Positions 42,813 through 52,029 of a stretch of 64,000 bases of DNA are shown here, one piece after another. Both the position numbers and the translations under genes were made by a program. This stretch comes from Homoserinimonas sp. Its GTDB lineage: Bacteria; Actinomycetota; Actinomycetes; Actinomycetales; Microbacteriaceae. Position 1 is the first letter of the stretch. Every line of letters starts with the position of its first letter. Under the pieces are notes generated by a model that worked only from the letters and a program-made list of their open reading frames with translations, had not been told where the DNA came from and searched no databases. The stretch covers positions 1,915,575 through 1,979,574 of the forward strand of contig JAMLGP010000001.1 in NCBI GenBank assembly GCA_023957835.1, read 5' to 3'.

Positions 42813-45302
42813 ATGTTTGAAAGATTCACCGACCGAGCCCGTCGGGTGATTGTGCTGGCCCAGGAAGAAGCCAAGATGCTCAATCACAATTACATCGGCA
42901 CGGAGCACCTGCTGCTCGGCCTCATCCACGAGGGTGAGGGAGCCGCGGCCAAGGCGCTCGAGTCGCTTGGAATCTCGCTGGATGCTGTGCGCGAGCAGGT
43001 GCAGGACACCATCGGCCAGGGACAGCAGCAACCCACCGGGCACATCCCGTTCACTCCCCGCGCCAAAAAGGTGCTCGAGCTTAGCCTGCGCGAGGCCCTG
43101 CAGCTCGGCCACAACTACATCGGCACCGAGCACGTACTGCTTGGCCTCATTCGCGAGGGCGAGGGCGTCGCCGCCCAGGTGCTCGTCAAGCTCGGAGCGG
43201 ACCTCAATCGGGTTCGCCAGCAGGTCATCCAGCAGCTCTCCGGCTACCAGGGCAAGGAGCAGGTTCAGGTCGGCGCCAACGAGCAGGCAGCGGCCCAGGC
43301 CGGCAGCCAGATTCTCGACCAGTTCGGCCGCAACCTCACCCAGGCTGCCCGCGAAGGCAAGCTCGACCCGGTGATCGGGCGCGAGAAGGAAATGGAGCGG
43401 GTCATGCAGATCCTCTCCCGCCGCTCGAAGAACAACCCCGTGCTCATCGGCGAGCCGGGAGTCGGCAAGACCGCTGTCGTCGAGGGCCTCGCTCAGGCGA
43501 TCGTTCGAGGGGATGTCCCGGAGACCCTCAAAGACAAGCAGCTTTACACTCTCGACCTCGGCTCGCTAATTGCGGGCAGCCGCTACCGCGGAGACTTCGA
43601 GGAGCGCCTCAAGAAGGTCACCAAGGAGATCCGCACGAGGGGCGACATCATCACTTTCATCGACGAGATCCACACCCTCGTCGGCGCGGGAGCCGCGGAG
43701 GGCGCGATTGATGCTGCGAGCATCCTCAAGCCTCTGCTTGCCCGCGGAGAGCTGCAGACGATCGGTGCCACCACTCTCGACGAGTACCGCAAGCACTTCG
43801 AGAAGGACGCCGCTCTTGAGCGCCGCTTCCAGCCGGTGCAGGTGCACGAGCCGACGATCCCGCACACGATCAACATCCTTAAGGGACTGCGCGACAAGTA
43901 CGAGTCTTTCCACAAGGTATCGATTACCGATGGCGCTCTGGTTTCGGCGGCGAATCTGGCCGACCGCTACGTGAGCGACCGGTTCCTGCCGGACAAGGCA
44001 ATCGATCTGATCGATGAGGCTGGGGCAAGACTTCGGCTTTCGATTCTCTCCTCGCCGCCGGAGCTGCGCGAACTCGACGAGAAGATTGCCGGAGTGCGCT
44101 CGCAGAAGGAAGCCGCGATCGAGGAGCAGGACTTCGAGAAGGCCGCGAACCTGCGCGACGACGAAAAGAAGCTGCTCGGCGAGAGGCTGCGCCTCGAAAA
44201 GCAGTGGAAGAACGGCGAGGCCGGTTCGACCGGAGTCGTCGACGAGGGCGTAATCGCAGAGGTTCTCGCGGCTGCAACCGGCATCCCGGTGTTCAAGCTC
44301 ACCGAGGAGGAGACCGCAAGGCTCGTCTTCATGGAGAAGGCTCTGCACGAGCGCGTCATCGGCCAGGACGAGGCGGTATCGGTGCTTGCGAAGACGATTC
44401 GCCGCACCCGCGCCGGGCTCAAGGACCCGAAGCGGCCGAGCGGTTCGTTCATTTTCGCCGGACCCACCGGAGTCGGAAAGACCGAACTCGCCAAGGCGCT
44501 CGCCGAGTTCCTGTTCGACGACGAGGATGCCCTGATCTCGCTGGACATGAGCGAATACGGCGAGAAGCACACGGTCTCGCGACTGTTCGGTGCCCCTCCA
44601 GGATTCGTCGGTTTTGAAGATGGCGGACAGCTCACCGAGAAGGTGCGCCGCAAGCCGTTCAGCGTGGTCCTGTTCGACGAGATCGAGAAGGCCCACCCGG
44701 ACATCTTCAACTCGCTCCTGCAGATTCTGGAAGAAGGCCGGCTTACCGACGGTCAGGGCCGAGTAGTCGACTTCAAGAACACCGTGATCATCATGACCAC
44801 AAACCTCGGCACGAAGGACATCGCCGGCGGGCCGGTCGGATTCCAGGTCGAAGGCGACACCGCTACCGGCTACGACCGGATGCGCGCGAAGGTCGTCGAA
44901 GAGCTCAAGAAGCACTTCAAGCCCGAGTTCCTCAACCGCGTGGACGAGACAATCGTCTTCCCGCAGCTCAGCAAGTCCGAACTGCTGCAGATCGTCGACC
45001 TGTTCACCAGGCGACTCGCTGACCGGATGATGGATCGAGACCTCACTGTCGAACTGACCCAGGCCGCGAAGGAGCAGCTCATCGAGCTCGGCTTCGACCC
45101 GGCGCTCGGAGCACGGCCGCTGCGCCGCGCCATGCAGCGCGAGGTCGAGGACCGGCTGAGCGAGCGGATCCTGCAGGGCGAGCTCAACGCCGGCGATCAT
45201 GTGCACGTCGACTTCAAGGATGGCGAGTTCCAGTTCACGACGACTCGCCAGCCGGGCCGCGAGCAGATCGACGAGCTCGAGAAGGCGGAAGTCGCTTCCT
45301 GA
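42813..45302 (+). CDS. clpC: ATP-dependent unfoldase ClpC
   Basis: An 829-residue Hsp100 unfoldase that feeds proteins to the ClpP protease. The start is ATG 42813 ([20 protein letters not shown]), with AAGGAG 7 bases before. It has two Clp-N repeats (both with 'HNYIGTEH' followed by 'LLGLI'), Walker A GEPGVGKT in the first AAA module, a middle coiled coil with a UVR motif ([18 protein letters not shown]), and GPTGVGKT in the second module. The HGF-type ClpP loop is expected near GGPVGF. Length is typical for actinobacterial ClpC. Confidence 0.96.
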   Translation: MFERFTDRARRVIVLAQEEAKMLNHNYIGTEHLLLGLIHEGEGAAAKALESLGISLDAVREQVQDTIGQGQQQPTGHIPFTPRAKKVLELSLREALQLGHNYIGTEHVLLGLIREGEGVAAQVLVKLGADLNRVRQQVIQQLSGYQGKEQVQVGANEQAAAQAGSQILDQFGRNLTQAAREGKLDPVIGREKEMERVMQILSRRSKNNPVLIGEPGVGKTAVVEGLAQAIVRGDVPETLKDKQLYTLDLGSLIAGSRYRGDFEERLKKVTKEIRTRGDIITFIDEIHTLVGAGAAEGAIDAASILKPLLARGELQTIGATTLDEYRKHFEKDAALERRFQPVQVHEPTIPHTINILKGLRDKYESFHKVSITDGALVSAANLADRYVSDRFLPDKAIDLIDEAGARLRLSILSSPPELRELDEKIAGVRSQKEAAIEEQDFEKAANLRDDEKKLLGERLRLEKQWKNGEAGSTGVVDEGVIAEVLAAATGIPVFKLTEEETARLVFMEKALHERVIGQDEAVSVLAKTIRRTRAGLKDPKRPSGSFIFAGPTGVGKTELAKALAEFLFDDEDALISLDMSEYGEKHTVSRLFGAPPGFVGFEDGGQLTEKVRRKPFSVVLFDEIEKAHPDIFNSLLQILEEGRLTDGQGRVVDFKNTVIIMTTNLGTKDIAGGPVGFQVEGDTATGYDRMRAKVVEELKKHFKPEFLNRVDETIVFPQLSKSELLQIVDLFTRRLADRMMDRDLTVELTQAAKEQLIELGFDPALGARPLRRAMQREVEDRLSERILQGELNAGDHVHVDFKDGEFQFTTTRQPGREQIDELEKAEVAS

Positions 45303-45402
45303 GCAGGGGTTGAACCAGGGCCGGTAGCACCCGATCTCGGCCTTAGGCGGCGGCGGTCTCCCCAGTGCGGGAGGGCGCTCGGCGCGCCAATAGGATCGAA
45401 GA

Positions 45403-45903
45403 ATGACTTATCGGGTGAGGCCCGCGCGCACTTCGGACGTATGGTTCATCCGCGAGCTTGTAGGTCCGCTGGTTCAGCGCAGGATTCTGCTCGGCAAGGA
45501 GACGGTCGTCTACTTCGAGTCGATCCAGGAATTCCGGATCGCAGAAGACACCGACGGCAATCGAGTCGGCTGCGGGGCCCTTCACGTCATGTGGGAGGAC
45601 CTCGGCGAGATCCGCACACTCGCGGCCGCCGAGGATTCGCGGCGCAGGGGGGTCGGCCACGCGCTGCTTGAGCAGCTTGAAGCCGACGCCAGGCAGCTCG
45701 GACTGAGCCGCCTGTTTTGCCTGACCTTCGAAGTCGACTTCTTCGCCCGCCACGGTTTCGAAGTAATGAGCGAGGATTCGATCGACACCGAGGTCTATTC
45801 AGAGCTGGTCAGGTCTCCGGATGAGGGGGTCGCCGAGTTCCTCGACCTCGCGAGAGTGAAGCCAAACACCCTCGGCAACACGAGGATGCTCAAGCTCCTC
45901 TGA
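45403..45903 (+). CDS. GNAT N-acetyltransferase, ArgA-like
   Basis: A 166-residue acetyltransferase with an acetyl-CoA motif ('AEDSRRRGVGHALLEQL', Q/RxxGxG/A type). The order VRPARTSD, FRIAEDTDGNRVGCGALHV, DLGEIRTLAA, LFCLTFEVDFFARHGF and ending in RMLKLL matches the short amino-acid N-acetyltransferases that start arginine synthesis from glutamate in actinobacteria. It could therefore be the missing N-acetylglutamate synthase. Substrate is inference. Confidence 0.75.
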   Translation: MTYRVRPARTSDVWFIRELVGPLVQRRILLGKETVVYFESIQEFRIAEDTDGNRVGCGALHVMWEDLGEIRTLAAAEDSRRRGVGHALLEQLEADARQLGLSRLFCLTFEVDFFARHGFEVMSEDSIDTEVYSELVRSPDEGVAEFLDLARVKPNTLGNTRMLKLL

Positions 45904-45983
45904 GCGTAACCCGCGCCCGCCCGACACCACGGCTCGCCGAGTGCGGTCAGAGCTCAGTCGGCGGGGCAATTTACTCTTGAAGC

Positions 45984-46577
45984 ATGTCGACCTTCCGGAA
46001 CCCGGTTGGCCCCCAGCCAGCGAGCGTCTATTGGAGACGCAGGCTCGTTGTCGCCCTCCTGCTAATTGCAGTAATCGCGATAGTGGTCCTGATCATCGTC
46101 CAGCCAAGGGGCGACTCGAAGTCCGATTCCGGCAACAAGCAGCCGAATCCGCAGGTGAGCCAGTCGGTCGACCCGAGCGCTGCCTGCGCTCCCGGAGTAG
46201 TTGAGCTCACAGCTTCTACCGACAAGTCCAATTACGCCTCGGGTGAGAATCCCCAAATGACTTTGACGCTAACAAACGAGGGAGCGGTTCCGTGCACGAT
46301 AAACGCCGGAACCACCCAGCAGGTCTTCACCATTACCAGCGGCAGCGAAACCTACTGGAAATCGACCGACTGCCAGACTGGAGCAGTCGATGCAAGCGTG
46401 GTTCTTGAGCCGAACATTCCACAGTCAACAACTCCGCTCGCCTGGGAGCGTGTTCGTTCTTCGCCCACAACTTGCGACTCGAACCGCCAGCAGGTGCCCG
46501 CCGGGGGAGCGAGCTACCACCTCGTAATCACTCTCGGAGATCTCGAGTCCAATGATGTGCAGTTCCTTCTGAACTGA
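45984..46577 (+). CDS. Membrane-anchored hypothetical protein
   Basis: A 197-residue protein with a short cytoplasmic N-terminus (~18 residues), one strong membrane segment (LVVALLLIAVIAIVVLIIV, about 22-41), a Ser/Asp/Pro-rich linker, and an external domain with three to four Cys residues (CAPG, PCTIN, STDCQTG, TTCDS) that probably form disulfides. The domain pattern (VELTASTDKSNYASGENPQM and TLTLTNEGAVPC) looks like an immunoglobulin-like beta fold. No family was named. It converges with radA. Confidence 0.75.
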   Translation: MSTFRNPVGPQPASVYWRRRLVVALLLIAVIAIVVLIIVQPRGDSKSDSGNKQPNPQVSQSVDPSAACAPGVVELTASTDKSNYASGENPQMTLTLTNEGAVPCTINAGTTQQVFTITSGSETYWKSTDCQTGAVDASVVLEPNIPQSTTPLAWERVRSSPTTCDSNRQQVPAGGASYHLVITLGDLESNDVQFLLN

Positions 46578-46597
46578 ATTCCAGGGGCAGGGGCCGG

Positions 46598-47953
46598 TCA
46601 GAAGGCGGGAGGCTCTTCCACGGTGCCGGGTCCGCTAGGCAGCGCCAGCCGCACGGCTTCCCTGAGCTGGCCGCAGTCTGCATCGAGCACTGTGCTGAAA
46701 CCAAGCCGCTTCGCCTCCGCAATTCGGCGCTTGGCAACAGTTGCCGACCGAATATCCCCCGAAAGGCTAACTTCACCTATCGCAGCGGTAGTCGCCGCTA
46801 TCGGCTTGTCGCGGTGCGCGCTTGCAAGCGCCAGAGCGATTGCCAGATCCGCCCCCGGCTCGGTGACTCTGATGCCTCCCACTGTCGAGACGTAGACATC
46901 CTTATCGCCGAAGCCGAGCCTGACCCTGCGCTCCAGAACAGCAAGCAGCATCGCGACTCTCGCCGAGTCGACCCCGCTAACCACCCTGCGGGGCTGGGGG
47001 GAGGATGAAGAAACTATTAGCGCCTGAATCTCAACCGGCAGTGCGCGGCGGCCCTCAATCGCAACCGTCACGCAGGTCCCGCTCACCGGCGAGCCGGTGC
47101 GGCTGAGGAACAGTCCGCTGGGGTCTGGCACCTCTGCGATTCCCTCTCCGGTCATTTCGAAGCAGCCGACTTCGTCGGTCGGGCCAAACCGGTTCTTGAG
47201 GGCGCGAACGAATCTGAGTGCGCTTTGCCGGTCGCCTTCGAATTGGCAGACGACATCCACGAGGTGTTCGAGCATCCGCGGACCGGCGATCGAGCCGTCC
47301 TTGGTCACGTGGCCGACCAGGAGTACCGGCAGATTGCGGTCCTTCGCGACTCGAATCAGGGTGCCGGCGACCTCCCGAACCTGGGAGGGTCCGCCGGCGA
47401 AGCCCTCGCTCAGCGAACTCGTGATGGTTTGCACTGAGTCGATTATGAGAAGTGCGGGCTCGAGCTGATCGACCTGCCCGAGAATCGCCGCAAGATCGGT
47501 TTCGGATGCCAGATGCAGCTCCTCGGTGAGCGCCCCGGTTCGGCCCGCCCGAAGTCGAACCTGGCTCGTCGACTCCTCGGCCGAAACGTAAAGCACCCTC
47601 TGCCCCTGTGTAGCAGCCTTCGCGGCCACCTCCAACAGCAAAGTCGACTTTCCAACCCCCGGTTCGCCGCTAAGCAGAATGGTTGCTCCGGCCACGATCC
47701 CGCCGCCGAGCACCCGATCGAATTCGCCGATTCCGGTCGGGCGATGCTTCGCCTCCGCACTGTCGATTGAGGTGATCGGCCGGGCAAGCCTCGAACTGTC
47801 CGGCGCAATCGGGCTGATCGAGCGGGTGATTCCGGTCTTCTCAGTCGGCGCAACTACTGTTCCCCAGGCCTGGCATTCCCCGCACCTGCCGACCCACTTG
47901 ATCGTGGTCCAGCCGCACTCGGTGCACTGGAAGTCTGCAGTCTGGCGGGCCAT
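46598..47953 (-). CDS. radA: DNA repair protein RadA
   Basis: A 451-residue RecA-like ATPase acting in branch migration during recombination. The start is ATG 47951-47953 (MARQTADF). It has an N-terminal zinc finger (CTEC...CGEC), Walker A GEPGVGKS, the RadA-specific KNRFGPTDEVGCFEM and a C-terminal Lon-like domain (LPVEIQALIV, GKV-type core near 'LGFGDKDVYVSTVGG'). All family landmarks are present. It is followed upstream on the same strand by the SorC-type regulator 28 bases away. Confidence 0.95.
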   Translation of the reverse strand: MARQTADFQCTECGWTTIKWVGRCGECQAWGTVVAPTEKTGITRSISPIAPDSSRLARPITSIDSAEAKHRPTGIGEFDRVLGGGIVAGATILLSGEPGVGKSTLLLEVAAKAATQGQRVLYVSAEESTSQVRLRAGRTGALTEELHLASETDLAAILGQVDQLEPALLIIDSVQTITSSLSEGFAGGPSQVREVAGTLIRVAKDRNLPVLLVGHVTKDGSIAGPRMLEHLVDVVCQFEGDRQSALRFVRALKNRFGPTDEVGCFEMTGEGIAEVPDPSGLFLSRTGSPVSGTCVTVAIEGRRALPVEIQALIVSSSSPQPRRVVSGVDSARVAMLLAVLERRVRLGFGDKDVYVSTVGGIRVTEPGADLAIALALASAHRDKPIAATTAAIGEVSLSGDIRSATVAKRRIAEAKRLGFSTVLDADCGQLREAVRLALPSGPGTVEEPPAF

Positions 47954-47981
47954 TCTCAAAGCGTATGCGAAGGCACCGTCA

Positions 47982-48974
47982 TCACTGCTCCGGTTCGGTG
48001 CCCTCTTTGCTTCGCCTGAGGTAGTCGAGAGTTGCGGTTGCAGTCAGATCGTCGGTGATTATGAGAGTAGGGACTTCGGTTCTGGCAAGGCCGACGAGAG
48101 CTTTGACCTTGTCTTCACCGCAGAGGATTGCGATGGAAGTCGGGGTGCGCCTTAGCTGCTCGAGGCTCACCGCGATGATTCTCTCGGTCCAGTCGGTTTC
48201 AATGATTCTTCCGTCGAGCGCGTAGACGTGCCCGAGAATGTTACCGACAACTCCGATTTCGGCGAACTCTTTGAGCATTTCCAGTTCGGTGCTTCCAGTC
48301 CAGGCATTTGTTGCTGCCCGGCTCGGAAGGAAAGCCCCTACCCCGTAAATCGCGGCGCTCAGGTGATCCCACTTTTCGGTGGTCAGTCGGACTGTCTCAT
48401 TGAGCATGATCGTGCGACGGGACTCTGCCGATTCGCAAATGGCCGGACCGGCGAGCGGAAAACTTCTTGCCGCAAATCGCTCCGCGAAACTGCGCACCAT
48501 AGTGTTCGCATCCAGGTGCGGGTAGTTCGCGTTCCAGCCGCCCATGAGGGGCAGGATGCTCAGCCTCGGCCGAGGCGTCTTCCTGACTGAAGAAAGCAGC
48601 CCGTGGAGGGTATGGCCGGCGGCGACCCCGACGATTCCCTCCATCGGCAGCCGCTCAAGTACGTAGGGTCCCGCCGCCGCTCCGCAGATTCTCGATTGCT
48701 TCACCAGGTCAACACGGTGTCCAGGAGTGACGATGAAGGTGCTGCCGAGCTGCGCGCTCAACTGGACCGCGAGATCGTCGAAGTCGACATCGGAAGTTGC
48801 GACGCTGATGGTCACGACCTTGCGCTCTCTGGCCAGTCGGTTCATTCGGGAGATGGTCGCGGGGGATAGAGAAGTGATTTCGCTGATTTCTGCAAGATTC
48901 AATCCGCGGATGTAGTAGAGGTGCGCTACGAGTCTCAGCATCGAGTCTTCCGGGTTTGAGGCTCTTCGTCCCAT
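47982..48974 (-). CDS. SorC/DeoR-type sugar-binding transcriptional regulator
   Basis: A 330-residue regulator with an N-terminal helix-turn-helix (YIRGLNLAEISEITSLSPAT, then ISRMNRLARE) and a C-terminal SorC phosphosugar-binding domain (VGVAAGHTLHGLL, LPLMGGWNANYPHLDANTMVR, VNDSDFG-like tail). It is divergent from the PTS operon, with 156 bases between the starts, and so very likely controls it in response to a pathway phosphosugar. It is not obviously linked to radA, its downstream neighbour. Confidence 0.88.
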   Translation of the reverse strand: MGRRASNPEDSMLRLVAHLYYIRGLNLAEISEITSLSPATISRMNRLARERKVVTISVATSDVDFDDLAVQLSAQLGSTFIVTPGHRVDLVKQSRICGAAAGPYVLERLPMEGIVGVAAGHTLHGLLSSVRKTPRPRLSILPLMGGWNANYPHLDANTMVRSFAERFAARSFPLAGPAICESAESRRTIMLNETVRLTTEKWDHLSAAIYGVGAFLPSRAATNAWTGSTELEMLKEFAEIGVVGNILGHVYALDGRIIETDWTERIIAVSLEQLRRTPTSIAILCGEDKVKALVGLARTEVPTLIITDDLTATATLDYLRRSKEGTEPEQ

Positions 48975-49037
48975 GGTCGTCTCCGCTTCCTTGAGGTGAC
49001 GTTCTTCCGCAACTGCTTCCCGTGGCCGCTGGAACCC

Positions 49038-49067
49038 TTGACAAAGGTCTCGGAATCCTGCTAGACA
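49038..49067 (+). promoter_or_regulatory. Candidate promoter of the PTS operon
   Basis: TTGACA at 49038-49043 is a perfect -35 box; TAGACA at 49062-49067, 18 bases further, is a fair -10 box. It faces the EIIA gene and lies in the gap between it and the divergent SorC-type gene. An imperfect inverted repeat (about 49079-49102) just downstream could be a regulator site. Confidence 0.45.
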
Positions 49068-49130
49068 CAGGGTTAGATGAAAATCTTACAGTGAAAAGTT
49101 TTGCAGAATCAAGTGAAAGTCAAGAAACTT

Positions 49131-49520
49131 ATGGAGATTCTTCTCGCAGGACATGGTGAACTTCCGGCATCTCTCCTGAGCAGTGCTCGAATGATAGGCG
49201 GCGAATTGAGCCACGTGAGTTCGATTGGCCTGTTTCCCGGCGAGACTCCGCAGGACTTCAGAGATCGGATGCTCGAAGCTCTCCAAAGCGCAGACATAGA
49301 ACTAATTCTCACCGATCTGGCGGGTGGAACTCCGGATAATGTCGCCAATCTCGTGGTGAAAAGCGGAGGACATCCCGAAGTTCGCTGGATCATCTCCGGA
49401 GCAAGCCTGCCCCTGCTCCTTGAAGCCGCGCTAATGCCCGCTGGAAGCGAATTCAACCCGCAGGCTGCACTTGAAGACACGGCAGCGCAGATTCGCTACT
49501 CGAAGCCGGACGCTAAGTGA
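49131..49520 (+). CDS. PTS mannose-family EIIA component
   Basis: A 129-residue phosphocarrier (EIIA-Man fold) that takes phosphate from HPr on a His near the N-terminus (LLAGHGELPASLL, H8 from ATG 49131). Further elements are DLAGGTPDNVANLVV and WIISGASLPLLLEAAL. In-frame starts upstream (TTG 49101, GTG 49113) have no better ribosome site. First gene of the operon. Confidence 0.9.
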   Translation: MEILLAGHGELPASLLSSARMIGGELSHVSSIGLFPGETPQDFRDRMLEALQSADIELILTDLAGGTPDNVANLVVKSGGHPEVRWIISGASLPLLLEAALMPAGSEFNPQAALEDTAAQIRYSKPDAK

Positions 49521-49563
49521 AGAGTTCCTTGACAGAGTCCCAAGTGCAAGGAGGCACTGAAGT

Positions 49564-50064
49564 ATGACCCTTTCGCTGGTTCGAATCGATGATCGGCTGA
49601 TTCACGGTCAGGTCATCGCAGTCTGGTATCGCGCTCTCGGAACCGATGTCATCGTCGTTGCAGACGATGAAACGGCCGCCGATGAGTTCCTAAGCGATGT
49701 ACTCGTCCTCGCGGCGCCTCCAGGGGTGAACGTCGAGGTTTATTCGGTGGATGACTCGATAGCTCGCATAAAGGAGCTGGCTGAGTCGACCGACCGGGCG
49801 TTCGTACTGATGCGCAAACCGGAAACGGCACTGCGCATGGTCGAACTCGGTGTGCCCATTCCGGTGCTCAACATCGGCGGAATGGGTGCGACAAAAGATC
49901 GTTCAACCCTGTACAAGAACATCTCGGCCAGTCCCGCCGAGATCGACTCGCTATGGGAGCTTGAACGAAAGGGAACGAAGGTGGAGATCCGCATCGTCGC
50001 GGACGACCCCGTCGTTGCCTTCTCATCAGTTGCCCCTCCGGCAACCAACTCGAATGGAGTCTGA
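49564..50064 (+). CDS. PTS mannose-family EIIB component
   Basis: A 166-residue protein with the EIIB-Man signature IDDRLIHGQVIAVWYR, in which H14 carries the phosphate to the sugar. Other family features are VVADDETAADEF, PGVNVEVYSVDD and PIPVLNIGGMG. The start ATG has AAGGAGG about 7 bases upstream. It is followed by EIIC after 3 bases. Confidence 0.92.
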   Translation: MTLSLVRIDDRLIHGQVIAVWYRALGTDVIVVADDETAADEFLSDVLVLAAPPGVNVEVYSVDDSIARIKELAESTDRAFVLMRKPETALRMVELGVPIPVLNIGGMGATKDRSTLYKNISASPAEIDSLWELERKGTKVEIRIVADDPVVAFSSVAPPATNSNGV

Positions 50065-50067
50065 AGT

Positions 50068-51030
50068 ATGTTCAAGAAGCAGAGAGTGGGGTTGCAGCTA
50101 TCTCGACAAGCGAAGATAGCCCTGACAATCTCCACCATGCTCGTCATAATCGGGATCCCGACGGCGGTCCAGTCTATGACGCTCACGGAGACCGCCCCCT
50201 CGGAGTCGGTCACCATTTCACTGTTCCAGTCGATCCTGATTGGTCTCGGCTACTACCTGTCACAAGGTCCGTGGCTTGCCGGTCTGGGATTCGTCACCCT
50301 GTATCGCCCGCTCGTGGCCGGCCTCTTCGTAGGACTTATCCTCGGTGACCCGGCTCAAGGTGCGCTCCTGGGTGCAGCCATCAACCTGATCTACCTCGGG
50401 TTCATCTCTGCCGGTGGAGCAATCCCCGGCGACCCGGGACTAGCAGGTTGGGTTGGTACCACAATCGCCCTTGCAGGCAACTTGAACTACGGTGCAGCAC
50501 TGGCGCTCGCGGTTCCGATCGGGTTGCTCGGGACGGTCATCTGGAACGCGAGGATGACGGTGGATGCCGCATTCATGCACATGGCCGACCGTGCCGCTGA
50601 TAAGGCGGATATCGGCGGTGTGGTCAGAGCGAACATCCTCTACCCGCAGATCTGGCTGTTCCTGATCACCTTCGTACCGGTCACAATTGCGGTCTACCTC
50701 GGAGCATCCTTCATCGGTGATGTCATCAACGGCTTCCCGGTCTGGTTGCTCGGCGGCCTCGCAATCGCGGGTGGAGTTCTTCCCGCAATCGGTATTGCAA
50801 TGAACATGAAGTTCATCTTCATGGGAACCGCGATCCCGTACTTCTTTGTCGGCTACCTCGTCATGGTGGTGCTCGGCAACCAGGTATCGATCATGGTGCT
50901 CGCTGTCATCGGAGTCGCGCTTGCCTTCCTGCACGTCGCATTCCTCGGTGACCGGGTGAAGACAGCAGCCAAGCCGGAGAGCGCCAAGCTCACCAAAGCC
51001 AAGGCTCAGGAAAAGGAGGCGACTCGATGA
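50068..51030 (+). CDS. PTS mannose-family EIIC membrane component
   Basis: A 320-residue permease of the sorbose/mannose family. It is mostly hydrophobic, with a family-typical stretch FVTLYRPLVAGLFVGLILGD and 'YLGFISAGGAIPGD', followed by several further membrane segments up to about residue 295; the tail is charged (AKLTKAKAQEKEATR). With EIID it forms the channel that takes in and phosphorylates the sugar. Its stop overlaps the EIID start by 4 bases. The first ~30 residues are an atypical basic lead. Confidence 0.92.
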   Translation: MFKKQRVGLQLSRQAKIALTISTMLVIIGIPTAVQSMTLTETAPSESVTISLFQSILIGLGYYLSQGPWLAGLGFVTLYRPLVAGLFVGLILGDPAQGALLGAAINLIYLGFISAGGAIPGDPGLAGWVGTTIALAGNLNYGAALALAVPIGLLGTVIWNARMTVDAAFMHMADRAADKADIGGVVRANILYPQIWLFLITFVPVTIAVYLGASFIGDVINGFPVWLLGGLAIAGGVLPAIGIAMNMKFIFMGTAIPYFFVGYLVMVVLGNQVSIMVLAVIGVALAFLHVAFLGDRVKTAAKPESAKLTKAKAQEKEATR

Positions 51031-52010
51031 GTGCTTCAGAAAGCGCCGCGAAGACTTCCGGCGAAAAGCGGATCACGAGAAAAGACCTGTTCATTTCTTA
51101 TGTGATCTGGACCTTCTTCTCACACTCCAACTACAACTATGAGAGGCTCCAGGCTTCGGCATTCGCCCACGCCATGACCCCGGTAATCAAGAGGTTGTAC
51201 GGCGGAGACAAGGAGCAGACCCGCGAAGCGCTTCAGCGCCACCTGGTCTTCTTCAACACCGCACCGGACATCGGTGGTGTGATCCACGGAATCACGATCG
51301 CAATGGAGGAGCAGAAGGCCAACGGTGAAGACGTCACCGACAACGCCATCACTTCCACCAAGACCGGTCTGATGGGACCGATGGCTGGAATCGGTGACAC
51401 GATCAGCCAGGGCATCATCACACCGCTGCTGCTCGCGCTCGGAATCAGCATCACCGGGCTCGGAACCGAGGCGCAGAAGACAGGAGACCTGACTGGAATC
51501 ACGGGTAACGTGCTCGGTCCGATCCTCTACTTCATCCTCGCCTCGATCGCGACCATAGCCATCGGGTACTTCTTCTATACCCAGGGCTACAAGCAGGGTC
51601 GAAGTTTCGTAACTACGGTGTTGAAGTCCGGGCTCATGGACAAGGTGATCATGGGCGCGAGCGTCCTTGGAAACATTGTCCTGGGTGCCCTTACCGCTCA
51701 GTTCGTCATGGTCTATGTCGGCTGGACGGTGAACATCGGCGACACCACGGTACGAATTCAACAGGATGTGCTCGACAAGATCCTTCCGGGGCTCCTGCCG
51801 CTCGGCCTGGTGATTCTTACCTGGTGGCTGCTAATGAAGGGCTTCCACCCGATCAAGCTGTTGCTCGTCTATGTCGTGGTTTGCATCCTCGGTGCAATCC
51901 CATTCATGGGCCCGCAGCCGCAGTACATCACCGACGCCTGCGGATCCTCGATCCTGCAGCCGTACGGTCCTTGCCAGCCGCCGGCAGATACCTCAACTGA
52001 CGGCGAATAG
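51027..52010 (+). CDS. PTS mannose-family EIID membrane component
   Basis: A 327-residue partner of EIIC. Family landmarks are FFSHSNYNYERLQ, HLVFFNTAPDIGG, GLMGPMAGIGDTISQG and several membrane segments in the C-terminal half. It starts in the EIIC stop codon, so the two are made together. The tail has two Cys and ends in an acidic stretch. Confidence 0.92.
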   Translation: MSASESAAKTSGEKRITRKDLFISYVIWTFFSHSNYNYERLQASAFAHAMTPVIKRLYGGDKEQTREALQRHLVFFNTAPDIGGVIHGITIAMEEQKANGEDVTDNAITSTKTGLMGPMAGIGDTISQGIITPLLLALGISITGLGTEAQKTGDLTGITGNVLGPILYFILASIATIAIGYFFYTQGYKQGRSFVTTVLKSGLMDKVIMGASVLGNIVLGALTAQFVMVYVGWTVNIGDTTVRIQQDVLDKILPGLLPLGLVILTWWLLMKGFHPIKLLLVYVVVCILGAIPFMGPQPQYITDACGSSILQPYGPCQPPADTSTDGE

Positions 52011-52029
52011 CAGCAAGGAATAAGTGACC

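Noticed and set aside
43566..45206. Long open frame of 546 codons on the minus strand opposite clpC
   Set aside because: It is antisense to a conserved gene, has shadow codon patterns typical of high-GC DNA and encodes no known motif.
49079..49102. AT-rich imperfect inverted repeat before the EIIA gene as a firm SorC operator
   Set aside because: Only about six of nine positions pair, so it is mentioned as possible but not claimed as a site.
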